This document shows, piece by piece, positions 1 through 12,370 of a DNA stretch of 64,000 nucleotides. The stretch spans positions 3,162,001 to 3,226,000 of the forward strand of contig JAYKYS010000019.1 of the NCBI GenBank assembly GCA_036924285.1, in the 5' to 3' direction. Position 1 is the first letter of the stretch. Each line of letters starts with the position of its first letter. The position numbers and the translations under genes are program-made. The DNA comes from Asterella californica (lineage: Eukaryota > Streptophyta > Marchantiopsida > Marchantiales > Aytoniaceae). The notes beneath the pieces are model-generated. The model was not told where the DNA came from, ran no database searches, and was given only the letters and a program-made list of their open reading frames with translations.

Positions 1-2
1 TA

Positions 3-113
3 TTCAACTTTCTGGAGTCAGAGCTGAGGACAACCAGAGACAGAGACGTCACAATGTCTGATGAGACAGAGGCGAAGGAGAGCGATGATGATGAAGATCA
101 AACAGAAGACTGA
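3..113 (+). CDS. Pol C-terminal tail of element A (partial)
   Basis: The window opens in the last 36 codons of a Ty3-type polyprotein. The peptide starts FNFLESE, is followed by a run of Asp/Glu, and ends DDDEDQTED before TGA. The same FNFLESE...EEQTED ending closes the integrase ORF of element C near 26105, which identifies this as the C-terminus of the same lineage in the opposite orientation. It is followed at once by a polypurine tract and an LTR. The rest of element A lies before base 1. Confidence 0.85.
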   Translation, partial: FNFLESELRTTRDRDVTMSDETEAKESDDDEDQTED

Positions 114-147
114 GGAGATTGGCACATACCGGAGGATGTGCAGGTTT

Positions 148-159
148 GGAGGGGGTGGA
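148..159 (+). promoter_or_regulatory. Polypurine tract of element A
   Basis: The sequence GGAGGGGGTGGA abuts the TGTCGTG start of the LTR. The same tract lies next to the 3' LTR of element C on the other strand (26059-26070). It is the expected plus-strand primer for reverse transcription. Confidence 0.85.
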
Positions 160-1479
160 TGTCGTGATGTGAATCATTTCACATAGTAAATGATTCACTT
201 CTCTGTCAAGCATTAGTCTCTCTGAGTGAAGTTAAGACCTCAAAGAAGTTCATTTTTGGAAGATGTTATATATTTTGAGTCTTAATAGGTTGATTACCAT
301 GTTGATAGGGTTTAAGCTCATGGGTTGTATTTGCGTGTCGCCCATGCACGCTTTCTAGCTGATTTAAGTTATTTTTCGGGGCTGCGTGTCGTTTTAGGTA
401 GTTTCAATTTTACGCTAACCCTCTAGGGGGCTTGACGTGGTAGCCTATGAGTGTAGATAAGTTACCAGGCAGTTTAAGGCACAAAAGGACAGTCAAGTGG
501 AGCTATGAACTCCCATTGGTCCATTTTTGTCTTTTGTAAAACTCTAAGTTTAGAAACAGAGCTCTAAAGAAGATTTCGTGCAATTAATGAGGACACTGCA
601 AAATCTGAGAGCACATGGATATAGAGCTCGTCGTGCCAAGTACTGTCAGTGAAAAGTTTGATCGATTTGGAGCAATAAAGAAGGAGTTATGGCTGATTGA
701 AGTTCGATTTGTGTCAGAATTCCAGCACTTTTGTTAAATTTGGGGTTTTGAGCGTCAATTGCAGCAGAATTGAGGAAATCGCTTCAAACCTTCGTGGTTG
801 TGTTCATTGTCAGCCGGGCTATGACTGTCAAAGAAGTTCCAAGTGATTTGAGTTACAGAGTAATTCAGGGCGGCCGCTGAAGCAGAGGGGATATGTAAAG
901 CTGCAATCTAGAGCAGCAACTTCAGAGAACGAAATCTAGAGTTCTGTGTACAATCAGGAGGTCCAACTTCACAGGAGTGTTCAACAAGCTATGTATTGTA
1001 AATCTTGTAAGAAACTTCGAAATTGATCAAGCCAATCTCCTGTTATAGGTCGAAATAGCTGGATGGGTACCAGGAATTGTCATAATTTCTCTGTTCAGAA
1101 AGTTTCTACTCATATCTTGGTGCTCTGAATTGATCTCAAGTTGGAACTTCGTATGTGTATCCAGTAGGACCTCATTGACATGTAGGGAAAGTTCTGAAGT
1201 CTAAACCTTCACATATTTCTCAATCCTGAGTGCCAAAGTTTGCCGTCAGATCTTATTGTTGCTAGTTAAGCCTGAACTTTGCTTCCTGAACATATCAGAA
1301 GAGCCAAGAGACTTGTATGAGCGTTTTTCAGTATCACCTTGTAACCTGAAGCCTATCCTTTGAGCAAACCAGCCACAGCCAGGAGTCTAGTGCTTCCCTA
1401 AGTAGACTGAACACAGCCTTCAAGCTCATATCACAGCCAGAAGGTTCCGCCCTTCCCGAGGAAAACTCTCAACTCTACA
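160..1479 (+). repeat. 3' LTR of element A
   Basis: This is a 1320-bp LTR beginning TGTCGTGATG and ending CTCAACTCTACA. It matches the LTR of element B (23174-24494) on the opposite strand over its whole length, and more loosely those of element C. A TATA-like string TATATATT lies at 267-274, a short way into the LTR, so U3 would be brief. The base after the LTR begins ACGC, a likely target-site copy. ORFs inside it are not conserved between copies. Confidence 0.9.
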
Positions 1480-1701
1480 ACGCTTGAAGTACCAACTTTC
1501 TATAAATTTTGTTGCCTTCAATCAATTGCTTGAAACTTAAGTTAGCCTTATGCGCTTTTAAATCAGCCACCATATCATAGTGTGGCGTTGTCACATATTC
1601 TTTCTTCACAGGTTCCGGTCGACTGTGCTTCTTCAGAACCTATTCTTTCTTCGCCGAAGTCCAGACTTCCTTGGCCGAAGTACGAAGTACGTCTGATATG
1701 G
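1480..1701. other. Spacer between elements A and F1
   Basis: This is the sequence into which A inserted, starting with the presumed target copy ACGC. It has a short repeated CTTCxxCGAAG pattern near 1648-1690. No conserved coding sequence is recognised, and the small minus-strand ORF across its end runs into the F1 LTR. Confidence 0.5.
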
Positions 1702-3009
1702 TGTCGTGGCGAGAGTCTTTCTTGGGGAGGGCGGACCTCATGATTGTGATTGATAAGAGGAACGATAAAGAAGAAAATAGACTGCTGCAGGCGATGATAA
1801 CTCAAAATTCTATCTCTTGCGACCACCAAATACAAATCGAACACTCAGATACACAAATAGGCCTTTCAAGACTCAAATAAACTTTATTTGAGTGTCGACT
1901 TCATCATCAAAATCTTCAATCGTCAAAAATCTCTCCTCTCTCTCCTGCGCGCGTCTCCTCTCTCTTCCGTCAGTTCTCTGTAAAAGTCCCCGTCGAAAAA
2001 CTACCGCAGGTTGATTTACCTAAAAGATAAGCCCTTTGCTAAGCTGCCCCCTTGCTAAGCTAGGCCCCTGCTGTCCTTATATGCACGACTACTTATCAAA
2101 GCAATCCCCTAGCTAAGATGGGTCTCTACTTAAATTAAAATGAAAGTTTCTCGACTCTCGATGCCATCTTGATGCCACCTTGAATATATCACAAGCCATC
2201 CAATGTAAATCGAAGCCCCTACACTTATGGGGCTGCCCCACCGGACTTACAGCCCCCCCATATACGCACCAGGTATCTCTCATGGTATATTCAAGGTGGC
2301 ATGCAGAAGCTTAGGCCAGGAAGCCAACGATTAAGGGAGTTACTAGTCTCGTGCCTCTAGATATGCAGGATGTGGCTGCATATCCAACATAGACTCCTTT
2401 CCAGGTAATCAACATGTCGAAACAGGAAACACAGACCAGGGAGAATTGATCCTGAGACCACTTTCCCCCTAGGCAGGTGCCCTATCACTGGGATGGCATG
2501 TGCTTCCGTTAAAAAGATAAACAAAGTTTGTACATATCCTTATTTATGAAGAAAATTTTCTGTAAAGTCTTTACTAGCTTTTCCTACACTAACTTCTCTG
2601 TACAACTCCGTTTTTAGTGAATGAGGAGTCAAAACTATAGTACTCCCAAACACCTACACACTCACGCTGTCAGATCATGAGCCCGAGTCACGAGCTAGAA
2701 TCGACAGATTTCTCTCTTTCGCATTTTTCATGACTTAAGACTCGTACTAACTATTGCCTAGGACGTTTTTTCTTGCAACCGAAAGCACGAAGTCGCTCCT
2801 CTCGATGAGCTCTGCATTCTGGAACTTTTCGCCTCCTTCAAGGTGATATTTCATCCCAAGCTAAGGGGCAGCTTGTCAAGCACAGGCCCAGCTTAGCTCC
2901 TGCCCAGCTTGATAAGCTGCAGGGCAGCTTCTTTTACGACTACATACACAATGAAAAAAAATCTCTCCACAACTAGTTTTCACTGTACAAGTCCACGTAC
3001 AACACGACA
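1702..3009 (-). repeat. 3' LTR of element F1
   Basis: Read on the minus strand this 1308-bp LTR begins TGTCGTGTTG and ends CTCTCGCCACGACA. About 850 bp match the truncated LTR of F2 (46243-47093). The last ~60 bases resemble the ends of LTRs A and K (GCCCT...CTCTCGC.ACGACA), showing that these families are related. A polypurine-rich stretch follows at 3010-3020. The outer flank is ATGG, an exception to the CG-centred flanks seen elsewhere. Confidence 0.85.
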
Positions 3010-3054
3010 TTCACCTCTTTCAAACCTGCACATCCTCTGTTATATGCCAATCCA

Positions 3055-4737
3055 TCACTGATCCTGACGATTCTCAAAGTCGTCTTCACTTTCCTCAATC
3101 GTCTCAAAAAGATTCTCATTTGTACTTTCTGATCTCAAGAACTCAGCTAGCTCTACTGTCTCCCCTCTCTTTCTGAACAGCTTCATCCGTTTCCTTGCGA
3201 TAGGAAGCCTTAAAGGCGTACCATCTAACTCTCGCAAAGAATATGTAGCATTCTGAAGTACATCTAAGACAAGGTATGGGCCAAACCACTTCCTCGAAAG
3301 TTTTCGAACTGTAGAGTGTTGGTTCTCCAATGTGCTGTTGTATATCAACACCCAGTCCTCAACTTGTATCGGTTTTGGTCGAAGCCTATGGATCTTATCA
3401 AACCTCTCTTTATTCCCAAGTCGAGCAGCCTTCAACCTTCGTTGCGCTTTTGCGAGATCCTCTTCTCTACATTCTAGCTGTCTGATTTGTAGTGAGAGAA
3501 GTTGTACACAGTCCATATTGTCTTCCCATGGCAAGGTAATCCAGGTAGGAAAATCCTCTTCTACTAACATTAATTCAACAAGCATGTACCCCGTAGTAGA
3601 ACAGTGAGTTGTTCTATCAGCTCATAAAGCAAAAAGGAGTAACCTAGGCCACTCTCTATGCTTACCGTCACATGCCTTTATCAAGGCTTGAACTATTGAT
3701 GGATGTCCTTGTTCGCTCTTGCCAATCCCTTTCGAATTCATTGCAGTAGTAAGCTGGGGCTTCACACCATATCGAACAAAAAACTCTTTCGCTTATGTAC
3801 CACGTAGTTCTCCCTTATCTGCCCGTTCTACAGATCCATATCTACAGATAATATCCTCAAGAACAAACCTACATATCCTTTCTGTGGTCTTCGTACTCAG
3901 AGCTCATCCTTCCATAAAGTTGGAGAGATCCTCACGAGTCAAAATCAAATATCGCATACCCCATCCCTCCGGAGGCATTACCACCAAGTCGAGAACCCAC
4001 TAGAAGTGAATGCAAGATGGATAAGTTGGCACGAGATCGTCCCTATACCGCATCTTTGAGTAGAACTGAGAATGCAAGCAGAAACTGACGTAGTTCATCA
4101 CATCCCGATACAGACCTTTCCACCAATATCTTTTCTTCAACTTGACGTAAGTAGCCCAAATCCCTCGATGTCCGGCCCACAAGATATCATAGAACTCCTT
4201 CATTAGTTGGTGCTTAGTCTGCAGATCATCCACTACTCGTGTGAACATCTCATCTCTCCTCTGCGGTCGTCTCCAAAGATATCCATCACGTAGAAGATAG
4301 TTATAAGCTTGTTTCCTTATCTCCCTGAACTCTACTCTGCTCCACCTCTCTTGCCTCTCGAGCGGAGTCAGATAGTACCCTATGTCACGAAGTCTACCTA
4401 TGTAAAGCTCCTCTCTAAACATCAACGGCACCAAGTTTATAATCCATCGACCAACCTGACACCGAGCATCCTTTCTCTCCTCTTCCTCAGTCTCTGAAAA
4501 CATGATATACTCGTCTACACAATGAGCCGTTGATAACATATCTACAACCACATTCTCCTTCCCTTTTATATGCTTTAGCTTTGGATTCAAGCTTCTAATA
4601 TAAGCAATCCAACGCAACATCGCTATGTCGGGCGTGTTACAGTTGGATATCATGCCTAGTAGAGATAGACAATCTGTCTCTAAGACTACATGAGCACCAA
4701 TCAGAAACTCACGGTTTGTCTTCATCGTTGTGACCAC
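3055..4737 (-). pseudogene. RNase H end and integrase of element F1, broken
   Basis: Two main reading frames (3055-3585 and 4000-4737) and the interval between them encode the end of RNase H and the integrase. Visible parts are the RNase H strand with ETDCLSLLGMI, the integrase zinc region (GHRG...CLHSQ, where element C has CLHC, so the second Cys is lost) and the C-terminal WFGPYLVLDV motif. The core between 3585 and 4000 is interrupted by several stops. A stop (TAG) sits after CIHF, where element C reads Ser. Element C is the closest relative in the window. The copy is inactive. Confidence 0.85.
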
Positions 4738-4740
4738 TCC

Positions 4741-6632
4741 TCACAACTCACGCTTCACCTGAGGATAATCTCGTTGCCTGTCTGTCAAGATCTTAGCTCC
4801 AAACCTAGTGATGAATCGCATATTACTCGCATCATCTTGATCAATCGCCCAACCAATCGTCTTTGGATCGACAATGACAAATCTTCCACACTCGTAGTCT
4901 ACTCTTCTCAACACAGGTGAAGACTTCAGAGTCTCTTTCAGTCTATTCATAGCATCTCGATGGATTGAAGTCCACACAAACCTCTTACCCTTCCTCAGTA
5001 ATGCATACAAAGGCTCCGCAACATGAGCATAGTGAGGAATGGATGGACGGTAAAATACACAAGCTCCTAGAAAGCGTCAAACCTCTATGATATTTCTACA
5101 GTCCGCCATCCTAGCTATAGCGTCAACCTCTCGATTTGATTGTCTTCCAAAAGCACCACACAGATGACCAACCACTAAAATCTCAGACACATCAAATTCA
5201 GACTTAACTCTTGACATGGTGAGATGTATCTCCTCCAGACGAGTCAAGATAAGTTCTACATCCTTGATATGGTCTACAACAAAGCTCCTACATCCATTCG
5301 CAAGTACTCCTTCATCCTTGTCTTCAACCACGCAACCTTTTATAAGAATATCATCTAGAAATGGAATGATAACATCAGGTACAAATTCCCGTAGTACTTT
5401 GTACATCGCATTTTGCATATGAGCCACCGAGTTCGTTCGCTCCTTGTGAAAGAGTACACATTCGCATCAATCTTAGAGGTGTACGCATAGTAGTTAGATC
5501 TCTACTCTCTACAGTCAGCTAGAACTGATCATAACCAGAATATAGATCTCCAATCGAATAGATAGCTCTCTCTCTGCAACCTCCTCAATCACAGGACCCG
5601 TCCCAACGTTACAAATGATCACGTTATTCGTAGGTTGTAGGTCTTGAATAAAACGTAAGGCTCCTGACTTATTGGGTACAGTGAACCACCTGCTAGAGTA
5701 CGGTCTCATAGACAACTCAAGTATCCCCATCCGTACTTTCTCTTTCAGCAACTCAATAAGTTTAGGCAACAAGGCACGAGGACCGGAATCGGTTTCAGAT
5801 CCCAAGGCACATGAGGGATTGTGAATATAACCATAGGCGTTATAACCTTAATGTCCACACAACCTATCTCCTCTACTGAAAAAAAAACGCTTTACCATGA
5901 TTCATTATCATCTGCTGAAATATTGTCTTCTCAACATCAGTCAAGAAATCACCCCCTCCTATCTGGAGCTCCTTCAGCGTCTTCTCAGTAAACTGATGTC
6001 TTACTTGTCTATGATCACATAATATGGGCTCAGTGCCTACTAACTGTACATGTTGCTGCGAGTTAACAGGTAGTCGAGCTGCTACCCATCTCATCTTTTT
6101 CAGTATAATTTATATTTTGCATGGACGTCTGCTTCTTGAGGGAATGCACACCAACAAACTGCTTCTCTTCTCTCATTGTTCTGCATCGGATGAGAGAAAA
6201 ACCACAAATACGTAACAATCTCCTCATATATTTGTCGAGAGTGGATAGAGATCACCATCATACGATCTTTCTTTTCCATAAATTTGCTTACACTGTCCAA
6301 CCAACTAGCCACTGACTGTACAGACACAAACTCTTCAAACAAGTCAGAAATCACATCATCTTCAGGTAGAACCCCTGCACGCCACAGCTCTGATACCTGT
6401 TTCACCATCCATCTTTTTGTATTTTCTCTCATGTCTTCAACTCTTGTAAACTGACTCCACCCATCATCCTCAAACATCAGCAATCTAGACTGTCAACTCT
6501 ATACATTGTACATGTCTCCGAGCCCCTGTACATGTCTCGCTTTCGATCGTTCTACCTCGTGTACCAACTCTGACGGGATCTCAGTAGTAGGTTCTACACC
6601 CCTGTCTTTCCGCTCTATAGGAGTGGACTGTG
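4741..6632 (-). pseudogene. Reverse transcriptase region of element F1, broken
   Basis: Fragments at 4741-5010, 5077-5427, 5515-5805, 5873-6094 and 6100-6483 follow the order of the 622-residue Pol ORF of element C from its C- to its N-terminus. Recognisable blocks are GALRFIQDLQPTNN (fingers), FLDDILIKGC (catalytic pair Asp-Asp), and VKREL at the end. Stops and frameshifts separate the blocks. The TGA after VKREL is also present in element C at the same codon. The pol frame appears to be entered by -1 frameshifting at 6633-6639. Confidence 0.85.
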
Positions 6633-6639
6633 AAAATCC
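6597..6639 (-). promoter_or_regulatory. Degenerate -1 frameshift signal of F1
   Basis: On the minus strand the heptamer GGATTTT lies where elements B and C have GGGTTTT. It is followed after a short spacer by an imperfect stem CACTCC / GGGGTG (one G-U pair) with a 17-base loop. The zero frame stops at TAG at the same codon as in B and C, and the -1 frame continues into Pol (GFSQST...). The heptamer is less regular than in the other two copies. Confidence 0.6.
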
Positions 6640-6702
6640 TTACATCTCTTTGTCTGAGAATCTCTAAGGTTTGTCGATTCCTCTCATGTCTTGAACGAAC
6701 AA

Positions 6703-6912
6703 TCAAAAACTATACTGAGTACTTGTCATCAAGACTCCGAACTCTGGCATATATGATTGGTCTAGTATGACAGAATAGGAGACAAGCGACTGTACAAAGA
6801 AATGCTGATCAACCTCTACATCTTCAATCACATATATACATATATTTGGACAAGTTCCATACAACTCACCCTTTTGATTGTTAGCAGCATGGAGTATCCA
6901 ACTTTCGCGCAC
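6703..6912 (-). pseudogene. Protease fragment of element F1
   Basis: The peptide AANNQKGELYGTCPNI...DQHFFVQS matches the protease region of elements B and C. The active-site segment that should lie upstream is missing, because the element breaks off at about 6910. A stop follows the FGVLMTS segment. This is the last recognisable part of F1. Confidence 0.8.
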
Positions 6913-7441
6913 CTATCGCCTTGTTGTGCCAGCGGAAGCTCTTGCTCATTAGGTTAAGAAATTTACACCGCTAACCTGCAAACACAATCACAAGTTAGCC
7001 CATGCACCACTTACCTTATCTCAGTTTGGTCCGGACCGGAGCCGGACCGTCTCCCTAATTCATCAAGCTCAGCATTCCCTAAGTCCTGACCTAGACCCGC
7101 CTAGGTCGGTCCCAAACATGAGCAAGTTGCAAGATGACTTGGGGCGGACTTCTCATAAAGTCTAGGGTCCTAAACGGTGCCTCCAGCACACCTAACGACC
7201 CAACCGCCTGTGATGTCCGTCTGATCTAGGCTCCCGAACGGTGGTCTAACCCGCCGACTCGATCCTTAGTCTTGTCCCAGCCCTTACAGCGTTCCTAAGT
7301 CTAGACGTCCAAGTCTAGATGGGAACGTGCTTTGGAATCGGCCCAGCCATCACCTCATGTCTTCAGAGTCCGCTCGCCGAACCCTGAGGTCGGGTGACTC
7401 GTCCTGACCCACCCAGGCATCGAGCCCCCCTCATATATACT
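6913..7441. other. GC-rich non-coding spacer left of element J
   Basis: No coding sequence is seen. The stretch is GC-rich like element J and contains short inverted repeats (around TCCGGACCGGAGCCGGACC and TCTAGACGTCCAAGTCTAGA). A weak match to the J leader (CTCATAAAGTC.AGG, compare 14335) suggests it could be a leftover leader of another J copy. That is a guess. Confidence 0.4.
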
Positions 7442-9240
7442 TCTAAAACAGATCTCGGGCAGGGTTACTAAAACATGGGTCGGAAAACCAGAAATTTCTC
7501 AAACTCTGCTGGTCCCGCGCATCCGTCCTCACTTCCGCGCATCCGTTCAATCCCTCGGATTCCCTTCCTCCTCTAGACTCCCGTCTGGATCGGGGAAACA
7601 CACTCTTCTCTCACCTATCACGCCCCGTTCATTCACACACACATTCACACACCAGGTACACACACGACCACACCAAACAGAACCGTAAGGTCAATCGGCT
7701 CATAGAAGGCATCAACCCCTCGAATCAGGATGACCCCGGGGTAGATACAAGGTTCGGATCACGGCAGATCTCTTACACTCAGGCACGAGAGCCCTACTAC
7801 CTCGAATCCCTTTCTCGCGGACTGTCATTATCCGTCGGCTACTCAAAACTGTCACCTCGAGCTAAACTGTGAACACTGTGTATACACAGGCTTGTGTATA
7901 CACATCCTCACTCACTCACGTCTTTATCTTCGCGGTCTGGCACATCATGCAGCGTGTCCGTCCGATGTCTGCTCCTGGCTCTGTCCTCGCATAATGCCTC
8001 CTCCGACGTCCGCCTCCCCCTCCACACCCTCCTCTGATCGCGGCAGGCCACCTGGCCTGACTGTCACCTCGACCCAAGTCGCCGGCTCCCTCCCTGAGAG
8101 AACCCTAACGTCCTCGGATCCAGGCGTGCCACGCGGCGATCTACGGATGGCCGGAGAGAGTAGTGGTTAGGTTCCGGAGCACCCCATTGGTCGAGAAGTC
8201 CTACTGTCAAGTGGCCGTTAATGGCCGTGTACTCTACTTCCTTCCCTCGGGGTTTTCTTGGTCGGGAGCCAAAACGTCGGATGTACCTCGGTCCTCGTGT
8301 CCAAGTCTTCCCCCGTGTGAGTTCTCACGGGCTGCTTCCCTCATCGGGTACTCTACTCGCTTTTCCACGCTTCATCTTCTCGCATTCCTGTGGGACGCGT
8401 GCTACTTCGGCTCCACGTACTCCGGGGTTACCAAGTGTGGACGCACCGCCTCGAATCTCCTCGTGCTCCTCCGAGGTCGGGTTCTTGGGATTCGCGCCGT
8501 CTTTGGGTATCCGCGGCTGCAATCCGCGCGTCCTTTCACCTCTCTCCTTGATGCTTCTTGTTCCAAGCGTGCGGGGGCCTTGCGGCCTCCCTTCTCTTGT
8601 CCTCGTCTTTGGGCACGAGTGCCTCTCGGCCCGTGACTCCTCTTGCTTCGTGATTTCGGGCTAGGGGTATTATTTGCCCCTTTACAAAATTGGCCCTAGC
8701 CTAAGCTATACTCGCTACTCTATTTACTACCCAAAATGCCTAAGTCCTCCCTGTCGTGCCTTTGCCTTTGCTTCTGCCAACCAGGTACTAGCCGTTTAAT
8801 CCTTGCCGACCTGAGATGTCAATGGTACACGGGTTAGGTTCTTATTGTAGCTGCTCGACCGATACCTATATGTCTAACCTCTTGACATCCGGACTATCGA
8901 GTCTCTGCACCCACACACCGTACCCGTCCGGGGCTGTCAGGGAAACAAGCATGTATATGATATACTCCCCAACGAATGAAAGAGGTGCGTCCTCGTACCT
9001 ACTACTCCACTGTCGACGCTGATCTCCAACGTTTTACTCCGGTATCAACCTCTTGGATGATTTCACGAGGCAAGTATCTTGTGCGCACTTTGCTCATATT
9101 ACGCAAAATTTTCTCAACCACTTGGTTGGTAATTCCTCGAAGGCAGTTCGAAGGACTGGGGGGAGTTGTCCGAGGTCTGTGATTGTGCTTTACACCTATG
9201 TGCACAATCGGGTGGTCAAACCCGATGCATTGCAGTGATA
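7442..9240 (-). repeat. 3' LTR of element J (right edge approximate)
   Basis: About 1 kb (7442-8433) matches the right-hand LTR at 14452-15489, including a doubled TGTATACACA motif near 7878 (14930 in the partner). The remaining 0.8 kb has no partner because the second LTR is cut by LTR D1. I could not fix the right edge; it must lie before the integrase stop at 9296. Plus-strand ORFs of 147-157 codons at 8163-8664 lie in two overlapping frames and show no domain, so they are not called as genes. Confidence 0.75.
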
Positions 9241-9295
9241 ACTGGGGTCCTCGACTCTCGTATGTGCAGGCTCCATCCTTCTACTGTCCTCGGCA

Positions 9296-9751
9296 TCAAG
9301 GTCTAGGCACTTGCGGCTCCCGGCCTCGGATGAACACTTGGTAGGGCCGGGCGACGAGCACCCAAGGTAGCTCGGCCAACGTTGCCCAACTCTGAGCAGT
9401 AATGCCCCGGCCTGTCCACTCTACCAACAGCTCGACCCTCTCAGGTTGCGAGCCGGGACCAGGAACTGTCCTCTGATCTAATACTCGACTGATGCGCATA
9501 TCTAACATCATCGGCAAGTGCTCAAGTACGGGGGTCCACTTTTGGACTCTTCCCGGCAACTCTAAGTCGTCCAGAGCGAAGTTAAGGTTCGAAACATGGA
9601 TAATGGGTGATACCCCTGCATACTGACGGGGAATGCCAGATGGTAACTCACGGGGGTTATCCGCTTCAGGATCTCGAAGGGACCAGCCCATCGAGGGATG
9701 AACTTTCCCGTTAGCCCGTGAGGAATCGAGTAGCTCTTGGTGCGGAGTCAA
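9296..9751 (-). pseudogene. Integrase C-terminus with chromodomain (element J)
   Basis: This 151-codon frame ends element J. The segment VSNLNFALDDL is the usual linker of chromovirus integrases (VSxL). It is followed by RISRVLDQR...VELLVEWTGR....SWATLAELP, a chromodomain with two of the three aromatic-cage positions recognisable. Chromodomains bind methylated histone H3 and steer integration to heterochromatin. A stop or frameshift at about 9750 separates it from the integrase core, so the copy is probably dead. Confidence 0.85.
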
Positions 9752-10524
9752 ACTCTGTCTCCCGGGCTTAGCTGGACATCAATCCTCTTCTGATTAGCAT
9801 ACTTAACATATCGGGCCGGTGCCTTAAGTATGTTTTGCTTCGCTTGATGCAACACATACGACCTCAGTCCCAGGAATTCGACTACATTCATCGGACAGTC
9901 CCTCAGCGCTCGTTCGAATTCGGGTGTCTGGAGAGCTAAGGCGGCCGGAGATACTGGGGGTCTGTTGCCTCTGTACATCAGCTCGAAGAGTTTAAAACTC
10001 GTGGCGGAGTGCACAGAGTCGTTGTAGGTGAATTTGATCAAGTCTAAGTGCCGGGACCAGTCACTTTGGTCCCTAAGGATGTAATTTTGAATTCCTTGCT
10101 CGATCACTTGGTTTACGCGTTCACTTTGACCATCCGTCTCGAGGTGATAGGCGGCTGTGAACTTCAGTTGAGTTCCTAGATGGTCGAACAATGACGTCCA
10201 GAAATCGTTTGCGAATCTGAAGTCGTTGTCCGAGATTATCTCCCTCGGTAACCCATGGTACTTGAAGATGTACCTTAGGAACAGTCTTGCTACCTCGGGC
10301 GCAGAAATGATGGTGTTACACAAGACGAAGTGTCCCATCTTGCTCAGGCGATCCACCATTGTGAGTACACAGTCAAAACCATCCGAGTCTGGGAGTTGGA
10401 CAATAAAGTCCATGGTAACGCTCTCCCAGAGGTGTTCCGGGACCGGGATCGGTTGTAGGAGGTCCACGGGTCGCTGGTGTTCAGGTTTAGTCTGCTGGCA
10501 GATAGACAGCTCTCGACGTATCAT
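9748..10524 (-). pseudogene. Integrase core of element J
   Basis: The frame begins RRELSICQQTKPEHQRP, the last part of the zinc region, then SVTMDFIVQLPDSDG (first catalytic Asp), EIISDNDFRF (second Asp; the usual DRD reads DND) and HLETDGQSERVNQ (catalytic Glu). This D,D-35-E fold joins cDNA to the target. The HHCC zinc domain upstream is cut off at 10524 and lies in damaged sequence. The neighbours in order are the chromodomain downstream and RNase H upstream. Confidence 0.9.
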
Positions 10525-10765
10525 TTTACGTCAGCACTCAGACCTAGCCATAAGAACCTTTGTCGGACCCGGTGCAAGGTCCGAGCTTGTCCTCCATGAC
10601 TGGAGGACAAGCTCATGGGGAGTCATGCTCCTCATACAACACCCGCGACCTTAAGGGACCAGGCGGTATATACAAGCGAGACTGCTTGTAATACCACAAG
10701 CCGTCTTGCTGTTCCAGATGCTTCATCCCCGGGTCCTCCACCCTCTGCCGAGACCATTGTGTGGC

Positions 10766-11161
10766 CTAGGGGTCAAGGGCAGTGGCCCTACGGACAAATT
10801 CGAGGAGGTTCGAGTGAGGGGTCGAAGTCAAGGTCTGGATCTGACGTGAAAGAGCGTCAGTCGGGGCATTGTCTTTCCTCTTTTGATACCTCCAAGTTAG
10901 GTTGTAGCGCGAGAGTTCTAACTGCCATCGCTGCTGCTTGAGACTCAACTTGGGCTTCGTGGCGAAGTAAGTATTACTGATATTGTCCATCACGATAGTT
11001 ACCTCGCTAGGAAGCAAGTAGTGCTCCCAGCGCTTAAGGCACCAAATGACGGCGAGCATCTCCTGCTCATGGATCTCCCACTTGGTCTCTTGCTCGCTCA
11101 GTCGGTGTGACTCGAACGCTACGGGGTGGTCTCCTTGCATAAGGACACCTCCGATCGTCAA
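10766..11161 (-). pseudogene. RNase H of element J
   Basis: The peptide carries GGVLMQGDHPVAFESHRLSEQETKW..., EQEMLAVIWCLKRWEHYLL and TDALSRQ, which are standard Ty3 RNase H blocks. The expected ASDASxxAIG strand just before it is lost to a stop and frameshifts between 11161 and 11324. The domain degrades the RNA strand during reverse transcription. Confidence 0.9.
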
Positions 11162-11323
11162 CTAGGAGGCGTCCCTGTGTACCTCGAAAGGTTCTCTTAA
11201 CTTAGGCAGTACCAAGACCGGAGCTTCAGTCAGTGCCTTCTTAAGGGCCAAAAGCCTTCTGTTGGGGCAAGTTCCAGTGGAAGGGCTTCTTGCAGTCCCT
11301 AAGGAGGTCAAAGATGGGAGAGG

Positions 11324-12286
11324 CTATGTGTCCGAACTTCCGAATGAATTTTCGGAAGTAGGAAGCCAATCCAAAAATGACCTGACCTCGGCTATCGTCT
11401 TGGGCACTGGCCAGTCCTGAACTGACTGGACTTTCTTACGGTTGATGTGTACCTCGTCCTTGTCTATCAAACAGCCAAGGAACACAATGCTTTCTTGACA
11501 GAATGAGCACTTGGAGGCCTTAAGGACCAACTTTTCCTTCTTGAGCTTGCGGAACACCTTTTCCACATCTACGAGGTGCTTGACCCAAGTCGGTGAGTAC
11601 ACGATAATGTCGTCTAAGTAAACTACGACGGATTCGTCCAGCTGTTCTCTTAAGATATCATTCATCAGTATGCAGAAGGTAGTCGGGGCATTGGAGAGTC
11701 CGAACGGGAGTACCGTATACTCGTACAACCCGTACCTCGTAATTATCGCCATCTTCTCCTCATCCCCGTCTGCTATGCGGATCTGATGATATCCAGACCT
11801 TAAATCGAGCTTCGTGAAGAACCTGCCTTGCACGAGTCGATCCATAGTCTCGTCCATTAAGAGAATAGAGTACTTGTTCTTTATCGTGATCTTGTTAAGG
11901 GCCCGATAATCCTCACATAGTCTCAGAGTACCCTCTTTCTTAGACACGAACATGACAGGAGTGACGTACATGGAACAGCTGGGCCGCAGTATCCCCTGAT
12001 CTACCATCTCGGTCAATTGGGTCTTGAGTTCTTGCAATAGGTTCAATGGCATCCGCTGGGACCTCCCAACTGGTGGGACAACGCCGAGAATCAGATCGAT
12101 CTTATGGTCGATGTTTCTACGAGGAGGTAAGATATTCGGGAGTTTCTCCGGCAGCATGTGCGAGTACTTCAGGAGAAGCCTCGTCATCTCTGACCGGACA
12201 GGCAGTTTCGAAACTCTATCTTCCTCGTCCAGTTCTTCGGGGTTCTTGTCGGGCACTACTACCCAGGCTTCTTCAGCCTCCCTCAT
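11324..12286 (-). pseudogene. Reverse transcriptase of element J
   Basis: This 320-codon frame holds the full palm and fingers: MFVSKKEGTLRLCEDYRALN, TKLDLRSGYHQIRI, PFGLSNAPTTF and VVVYLDDIIVYS with the catalytic YLDD. It ends near VRSFLDWLP. The blocks are those of chromoviruses, agreeing with the chromodomain and the tRNA-Met primer site. The reading frame is broken at both ends. Confidence 0.93.
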
Positions 12287-12370
12287 AGAGCGTTTAAACT
12301 GTCAGCCGTACAAATCATGTAGGCGACCCGGCAGGAACGGTACTCAAGCGATCTAGGCATGGTTGGGTTA

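Noticed and set aside
8163..8664. Overlapping 147- and 157-codon plus-strand ORFs in the left J LTR.
   Set aside because: They overlap in two frames, sit in GC-rich LTR sequence, the right-hand LTR is cut before it could confirm the full ORFs, and there is no domain. The match is at the DNA level, unlike the a/b ORFs.
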